From contig CM114273.1 in the NCBI GenBank assembly GCA_050084515.1, forward strand, positions 24,986,001 to 25,050,000: a DNA stretch of 64,000 bases, given 5' to 3'. Under the pieces are notes generated by a model. That model searched no databases. It saw only the letters and a program-made list of their open reading frames with translations, and was not told the DNA's origin. This DNA is from Blasia pusilla. Its lineage: Eukaryota; Marchantiophyta; Marchantiopsida; Blasiales. The position numbers were made by a program, and so were the translations under genes. Within the stretch, counting starts at the first letter, position 1; each line of letters starts with the position of its first letter. Shown here piece after piece: positions 58,600 through 64,000 of the stretch.

Positions 58600-59592
58600 C
58601 CAAGCCGAGGATCCATGTCAAGCGATTCAAGTCCATCGCTCGACCCAAGACATGGCGTCGTGATGCCTCGACATCGATGGTATGCCGTCACTCCTCGTGG
58701 GAAAACCCATTGCTCGCTCTCTCGTCGGCGTTGGGCTCCACCAACCGTTGAACCTGGTCATTCCAAACAAGCCAGGACCGGCCTCCTTGTATGCATAGGA
58801 AGCGGAAAACTCACAAACGTGGGCAAGGCCGCCGCGGCTCGCCTTACCCTGTTGACCACAGTCAACGGTGGTCGATCATCGTGCCTCACTGCCTATGATC
58901 TACAACCTGGATCCAGAATGGAATCCACTAACAAATGGGAGGGGCGCTCCACTCTCGCATACGCCCTCCATAACACCGCATGGGGCACCAAGTTGGTCCA
59001 CCATAGACACGGGCGATGGGCTCTAGAACCTACACTCGCAGCATCCAAGAACACTGCTGAGCCGATCCAGGCACGCACCTAATGAGCACTCATCACCACC
59101 CGTGACCTGGAGTCTCCTAAGATCAAAGACATTCTCGAATGTAGGCCGAGAATGAGAGGGTGCTCTGCAGAATCGCCGTAAGACCCTCAACATCTCCCAA
59201 AACAACCTGGACCAAGTGTTAGCCAACCCGTTGCCTCGTCCAGCACTCGATTGGCCCTGACATGGCCAACCGGCAATGACCAAATCAATGGTCCCTACCC
59301 GCTCTAAGTCCTGCGCCCCCACCAACAAAATATCCCTCGGTAGGGAACTCTGGTACCCATGTACTGCGGACGTTGACAATAAGTCGGGAAAATGTAGGCG
59401 TAATTGCGCCACATGTCGTAGTGAGACGCGCTTCGTAATATCATCACTCTCCACATACAGGTACTGTTGTACTCGCACTCCTGCCTGCAAAATAGCAGCT
59501 AACCCGGTGCTAATCCCTCCAAAGAGATCTAACACTCGAATACCCTCCTCCAGGGTACACCACACAATGGATGTGGTATCCAAGGGTGTCAT
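58600..59592 (-). pseudogene. Cytosine-C5 DNA methyltransferase domain within the retroelement pol region
   Basis: Seen: motif I-like VLDLFGGISTG (DLFGG at 59529-59515), motif IV GWPCQGQSSAG (PCQG at 59265-59254, catalytic Cys in context), motif VI-like FENV (about 59139-59128), motif VIII-like HRPCLWWTNLVP (about 59020-58985), motif IX-like ERERAMGFP (about 58729-58703) and motif X-like VLGRAMDLN (about 58655-58630). The domain is split over shifted frames near 59080 and 58890-58610. The PCQG, the ENV-like box and the RYFWGNLP-like segment point to the DRM/DNMT3 side of the family rather than to MET1 or CMT types. The known reaction of the family is transfer of methyl from S-adenosylmethionine to cytosine C5. 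It lies between protease and reverse transcriptase, the same position as in the copy at 14 kb. Confidence 0.85.
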
Positions 59593-59939
59593 GGTAGCAC
59601 TCCCTGCTACCTCGGGTTCCTCTCAGACCGCCACGCTCGGGTGCAAACGCCCGCTCCACGCGGATGCACGTGCTCATCCGCCAATCGTTGAAGCTCCTCG
59701 CCGAGCCCCACACGGCACTCTCCTCCACGGAATGATGCGGCTACCATAATACTCCTCTCCATAGAAATGTCAGGAACGGGAGTATCCTCTGCATGGACAT
59801 GTCCCTCAATCAAATCACTAGGCCAAGTGATGGCACTGCTAAATGCTGCTAAGGTCGCCCTCTCTGTTGGCCGTTGCTCGATCACTGCACCTGTGAATCG
59901 AACGGGTAATGAGCTAAGGCGCCCATCACCTCACTGCCA

Positions 59940-60389
59940 TCTTGGTCTGTAGGACGCTGACTCCTCCCAGTAATCCAGGGAAAACCCCATCGGGTATAAC
60001 ACTGCTCCACCAACCAAGACGTTGTAGGACTCTGCATCAGTCACTATCGCCTTGGCGCGCACCACGGACTCATCTGTAGGATGTCTTGGGCGAATCCTCA
60101 CCACGACCTCCTATCGGGTGATATACTGTGTGGTACTCGCTCCACCCAAGGATGTATGTATCCGGAATGGGCATCGCTCCACATCGGCTCTCATCAAGCC
60201 CAATCCTCTGAATGACGCTTTCCCCAACATCAAGGGTGGCGCTCCTGAATCCAACAAGACGCGCTGCGGACTAAAAGCTCTACCTCTAGGACTCACCAAC
60301 TGGAAGACCTCTCCTCGGTTATCCAGCAACACAACACCAGGAGAAGCCATGGCACGCTCTATCACGGGTCTAGCGGGCATCTCCGCCAT
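59940..60389 (-). pseudogene. Retropepsin-type protease region
   Basis: The active-site box VLLDSGAPPLML lies at about 60263-60228, with D47-S48-G49 in the open frame starting at 60389. Downstream ESYNVLVGGAVLYPMG resembles the C-terminal part of Ty3/gypsy proteases. A stop at about 60111 breaks the frame between the two parts. Confidence 0.75.
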
Positions 60390-60407
60390 CCTAGCAGCCG
60401 TAACCTA

Positions 60408-61016
60408 CCATGAATCTGACCTGGACGGCCCGAGCATCCGCTCCAAGGGCACGTCCATCACCTCCTCTGCAATCACCTTTGAACGTGATGCAGGAACTCC
60501 AACTCCGCGCTCACATAGTGAAGCGGCCAGCTGAAAAGCCTCGGCGGGCGTACCCCCCAACGTCATAACATCGGAAGCAGAAAATAAAGGAGTGCGGTAC
60601 AGAACGATGGCCGCCCCCAACAACGTGCTCGACACATGCCCCTCCTGGGCATCAACAATAGGAGTCGTCGCACTCGCTTCTCCCATCGCCCTCCGTGCCT
60701 GCACACCAACAACATCACCAACTCTCCAAGAACTTTGATGAGGACCCATCGATGGGGTCCTCATCGCTTCGGACAACGTGAAAGACTGAGGAAGCCTAGT
60801 CTGTCTTCTGGCCTCCCCTCGCTGTGGATCCAACTCTACGGCTGCTCCACGCATCACAAGTGCGGCGGCCTCCATCTGGGCAACCCCGCACATCCATCTA
60901 GGATCCTCCAGATCTTTGGCTGCTCCATATGATGTCGATGCCACGGATCCGACATCGGGTAACCTCAATGCCATAGCGGCAATCTGCTCGTGTAGCTGCT
61001 GTATATTAGCAGCCAT
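60408..61016 (-). pseudogene. N-terminal (gag-like) region of the Ty3/gypsy element
   Basis: A 203-codon open frame from MAANIQQLHEQ. It has a short coiled-coil-like start and an Ala/Arg/Gly-rich body. No zinc knuckle (CCHC) is visible. The in-frame sequence upstream (PARGGGRVPPPRRAEG) is open back to a stop near 61095, so the true start may lie further upstream or be lost. Assignment to gag rests only on its position before the protease. Confidence 0.5.
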
Positions 61017-61099
61017 CCCAGCCTCACGTCCGGTGTCTCCCTCGGCGCGTCTAGGTGGTGGTACTCTACCTCCTCCACGGGCAGGTTCAGGCTATTATG

Positions 61100-64000
61100 T
61101 GGGTGTATCTTTGTAAATATAGTGAACATTATTTGAACACAAGTAATTGTATATTCACTCACTATGATGCTAACTTTACAATAAGTGAATGATACTTATC
61201 TTTGCTTAAGATATATCACAATATATATTCTCCAGGTTTTTCAGGTTGATTCAACTCTAGGGGGTATCTCAAAATGACCACTATTAGTTAGAGGTTTTTC
61301 CAGACAATTTCTTTTGTTTGTTTAATTTGCCCATACTAAGGAAGTGTGCATAGAATTTGGTTAAATATTTATGTTGGTGAGAAAGTAAAATCACAATAGA
61401 TGTACCCAATGGTTGACAATATATTGTGTTTGGCTTGTTCTGAAGTGGACTTTTAGTGTGTATCTTCACTTAAATAAATTTGATACTATCTATTGAGATC
61501 TAGAGATACGGTGAATCTGTATGTGAGAAGCATGAGGAAATTTTATACAATGAACAACTTATGGATAATGTTGGTACCTAAAAGCATTATCTCTTGGTTG
61601 GTGATGTAAAATTTAGCCACACAACTAGGGAATAATGCATATGTCGGATGGCTCCTTTGTCACTATTTCTGCCAACTGATATGGAGTCAGGTTGCAATCC
61701 TACAATGCTCAAGACAAAATAGGATGAGCAAGTTTATTATAAGAAAGACCTTCAAGGGGGATCAAACCATAAAAGTAATGAAAATCAAACTCTAGAAGGG
61801 GATAAGAACTGCACATATAGTAACTCAAAGCCCTGTTTTCTTCAACTAAGCAAGACACGCTGTAACTAACAATGTAAGTTAAATTGAAAATATTATAGAA
61901 AGATTTCATACACATCAAAATATGCAAAACTACTGTCATATTCAAAAAAAATAATTCCTATTTTTATATTACATCAAAAAATAATCTCAAAAAATAATTC
62001 CTATTTTTATATTATTTTATTTTGAAATCTTTAAAGAACCAAAAATCCATATAATAAAAAATAAGTGATTTTAAAATATTAGATAATACATGATAATAAT
62101 TAAATCATCCATATAATCCAACATGATAGTTTATTGGATCATATTAAGTCTAAAAATAATCTAATGGTTACAAAAGTTGATCATTGGATTTTTTTTTAAA
62201 AAACCATCTTGTATTAAATAAGAAAATTGGATTCACTTATGGGTGTGTTGATGGGTAGATATTTCTGAATCTGAGGTAGTTCCTCATGATGGCAATGCTT
62301 TGGTTCTACATTCAGGTCCCGTGCTTGCATTGACCCACATAAAGATAGTTCTAGTGGCCATGTTGGAGATGCGCGGTGTTCAAGGGGTCATTGTTGTCAC
62401 AAAATAGATGGAACCATGGCAGGATCCGAAAAGAAAGCTCAAGAAAACAACGAAGAAGCGGCAAAGCTTTGTTCAGATACTTGGAACAAAACTTACGTGG
62501 CCTTGTCCATAATCCTCTCAACCACCCCGCGGTTCTTATCTTCCCTATCTGGTCCTTCCCTCTCCTCTTGCGTTCTCCTCAATCACAAACATCCCCTCAC
62601 AATTGCAGAAAAAATCCAAATCTACTTGATCATCATACCTACCCTCGTGATGAGCGCATATGCTCATACGCTCCTGAGAAAGCATTCATGCATTCCTCCG
62701 CTCCAATTTCTTTGTCCTCCTTATCCATTGTACGGCCTTATCTCATATAATTGGATTTTTTTGCATTGGATTGGGTGTAGATTAGGTTCTCTTCTTTTTT
62801 TGAAAATATCTCAAGTACAACTCATGTCCATAGGCAGCTTGTGTAATGTTTACGGTAGTAGTGTTACGTCACTAATATAGCATTTTTTGCTTCCTATTAA
62901 TTTGAACTAGTATGATCTATGTAGAGGAATTCTTATTTCTAGAAGAAATGTATGCTTTTTATGACCAAACTTTAAATGACTACTTAAAAGAAAACTCTCA
63001 AACTATAACTAAAATGGTTTAGTCATTGATTTTATGGTTGTGCTACTCATCTATTCATTTTTTTATGACCCAAGTAGTTAGCAACATCCTTTAGTCCTAA
63101 AAAATTCATATCTCTTCACTTCTTCAATAGTTGTGAGTTATGAACAATGACTTGTGTTTTTAAGGATTCTATCCTCCAATCATATGATGCTTCTTATTTA
63201 TTTTGGGATATAATTTTTTAGGCATTCCTTTGTAATGAAGCATTAAGCACTAAGACCTTCATACTTTCCAACATAAACCATCTATATAAGTGGCGATATC
63301 AATATTTGGAAGAATTCCCACATGGAATTTAGGGTTTAGGGTTCCAACTTCAAATTTCTATGTATTTTTATGAAAAAAAATTATTTTTTAATTTTCAATT
63401 AAAATATCCATTTTCCCCTTACAATTCCATTTGGTGGGAGAATGTCCATAGGATTAGTGTCTTTAATCTAGTTCAAGTGATGGGCTAATAAATGAGGAAG
63501 ACTAATAATGGTAATGATCATTGTCTTTGAGTGGATATGTCACGAGCATTTGAATTTTTTTGTATTTTCTTCATCTTGAAGCATTATTGGTTCCCACCAT
63601 TAGATTGAGTTGAAACATGGAGGAGTGGATTTTGGTAAGATCCTCTACCACTTCACTTGCAGAGATCTTCCATTTAATCTTCTATGATGAGACCATAATT
63701 AAGAGACCATATTTAACGTTTAACATTTTTAATTCCCACTTTGGAAAATCATTTCAATATTTTTGTTTTGGTCTTGGATCCTAAGACCAAATTGCATATT
63801 GTAACCAAGTGGCATGATTTATTAACTCCTGGTTGGAGAGAAAGGTAAAAAAAGAAGAGACAATTGAAAGAGGACGAGGAGAACTTCAAGTGGAAATATT
63901 TTAAATATTTTTAGAATTTTTATATTCATCTTGAAACATCATTTTTTCCCACCAATGGATTGAGCTAAAAGTTTGAAGACTTGATGTTGGGAAGACCTTA
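61100..64000. other. AT-rich intergenic DNA, no gene seen
   Basis: Long A/T-rich stretches (notably 61900-62220 and 62880-63460), isolated open frames up to 154 codons at 62376-62880 without recognisable motifs, and a two-unit GGGTTTA-type tract near 63328. I find no RNA gene or transposon terminus here. Confidence 0.5.

Larger units (their letters stand above)
55197..61030 (-). mobile_element. Ty3/gypsy retrotransposon with a C5-methyltransferase domain and a PHD finger
   Basis: Minus-strand domains in order: N-terminal (gag-like) region 61016-60408, protease 60389-59940, C5-methyltransferase 59592-58600, reverse transcriptase 58148-57200, RNase H about 57200-56790, integrase 56437-55669 and a C-terminal region with PHD finger 55547-55197. 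The order RT-RNase H-integrase is that of Ty3/gypsy. Frames are broken by a modest number of stops and shifts, so the copy is dead but fairly young. Upstream, the sequence becomes AT-rich at about 61100, with no recognisable primer-binding site or 5' LTR. The 3' LTR is not delimited. A second, more decayed copy lies at 14035-15953. Confidence 0.88.

Noticed and set aside
58381-59082. 233-codon plus-strand open frame
   Set aside because: Antisense to the methyltransferase region of the retroelement; no domain of its own.
62376-62880. Two overlapping plus-strand open frames of 124 and 154 codons
   Set aside because: No domain, no splice support and AT-rich surroundings; membrane-like stretches are expected from T-rich codons.

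Overview
This window reads as nuclear DNA of a land plant or close streptophyte relative. Support: an intact spliced plant-type peroxisomal 2,4-dienoyl-CoA reductase gene, Arabidopsis-type telomere repeats (GGGTTTA) inside one of its introns, GT-AG introns, Ty3/gypsy and Mutator-type elements, and long AT-rich intergenic DNA. A non-flowering lineage is a guess, based on retroelement-borne DNA methyltransferases and on a transposon-derived family that I associate with mosses, lycophytes and ferns. I cannot name the species.

Layout. 1-6 kb: no convincing gene, several short tandem duplications. 6.4-13.2 kb (minus): the only intact host gene, five exons, 305 residues, ending in a peroxisomal targeting tripeptide. 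14.0-15.95 kb (plus): decayed Ty3/gypsy copy with the end of a cytosine-C5 methyltransferase domain followed by reverse transcriptase. 16.3-18.7 kb (minus): broken uncharacterised transposon-derived gene. 18.7-22.8 kb: repeats and unassigned DNA. 22.8-53.3 kb: a 30.5-kb nest of one DNA-transposon family. 53.3-55.2 kb: repeat-rich spacer. 55.2-61.1 kb (minus): a much fuller Ty3/gypsy element encoding protease, a C5-methyltransferase domain, reverse transcriptase, RNase H, integrase and a C-terminal PHD finger. 61.1-64 kb: AT-rich, no gene seen.

The most interesting part is the nest at 22.8-53.3 kb. Its outer ends are flanked by a perfect 9-bp target-site duplication (GGAAGAAAG). A second element of the same family (24.95-42.0 kb) is inserted in it with its own 9-bp duplication (TCTGATACT), and the unoccupied site can be read from paralogous copies. 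The 9-bp duplications and a SWIM zinc finger (CxC-x15-CxH) point to the Mutator superfamily. Each copy carries, divergent from the transposase-side gene, a four-exon gene of about 1,200 codons. It encodes a charged N-terminal region, a ParB/Srx-like domain with a DGNHR box, a long middle region, and a split domain whose motif order (IV-like, then X and I-like) matches beta-class amino-methyltransferases. Its introns and the shared upstream region are filled with 27-bp near-perfect palindromes at very regular 64- or 67-bp spacing, and these occur only between the element boundaries. A ParB-like protein, a methyltransferase-like domain and regularly spaced palindromes in one mobile element suggest a self-recognition or self-marking system. 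That function is inference. Every copy here is broken, so an active relative would have to be sought elsewhere in the genome.

Thus two unrelated mobile-element families in this window, a Mutator-like DNA transposon and a Ty3/gypsy retrotransposon, each carry a DNA-methyltransferase-type domain, of different chemical classes.
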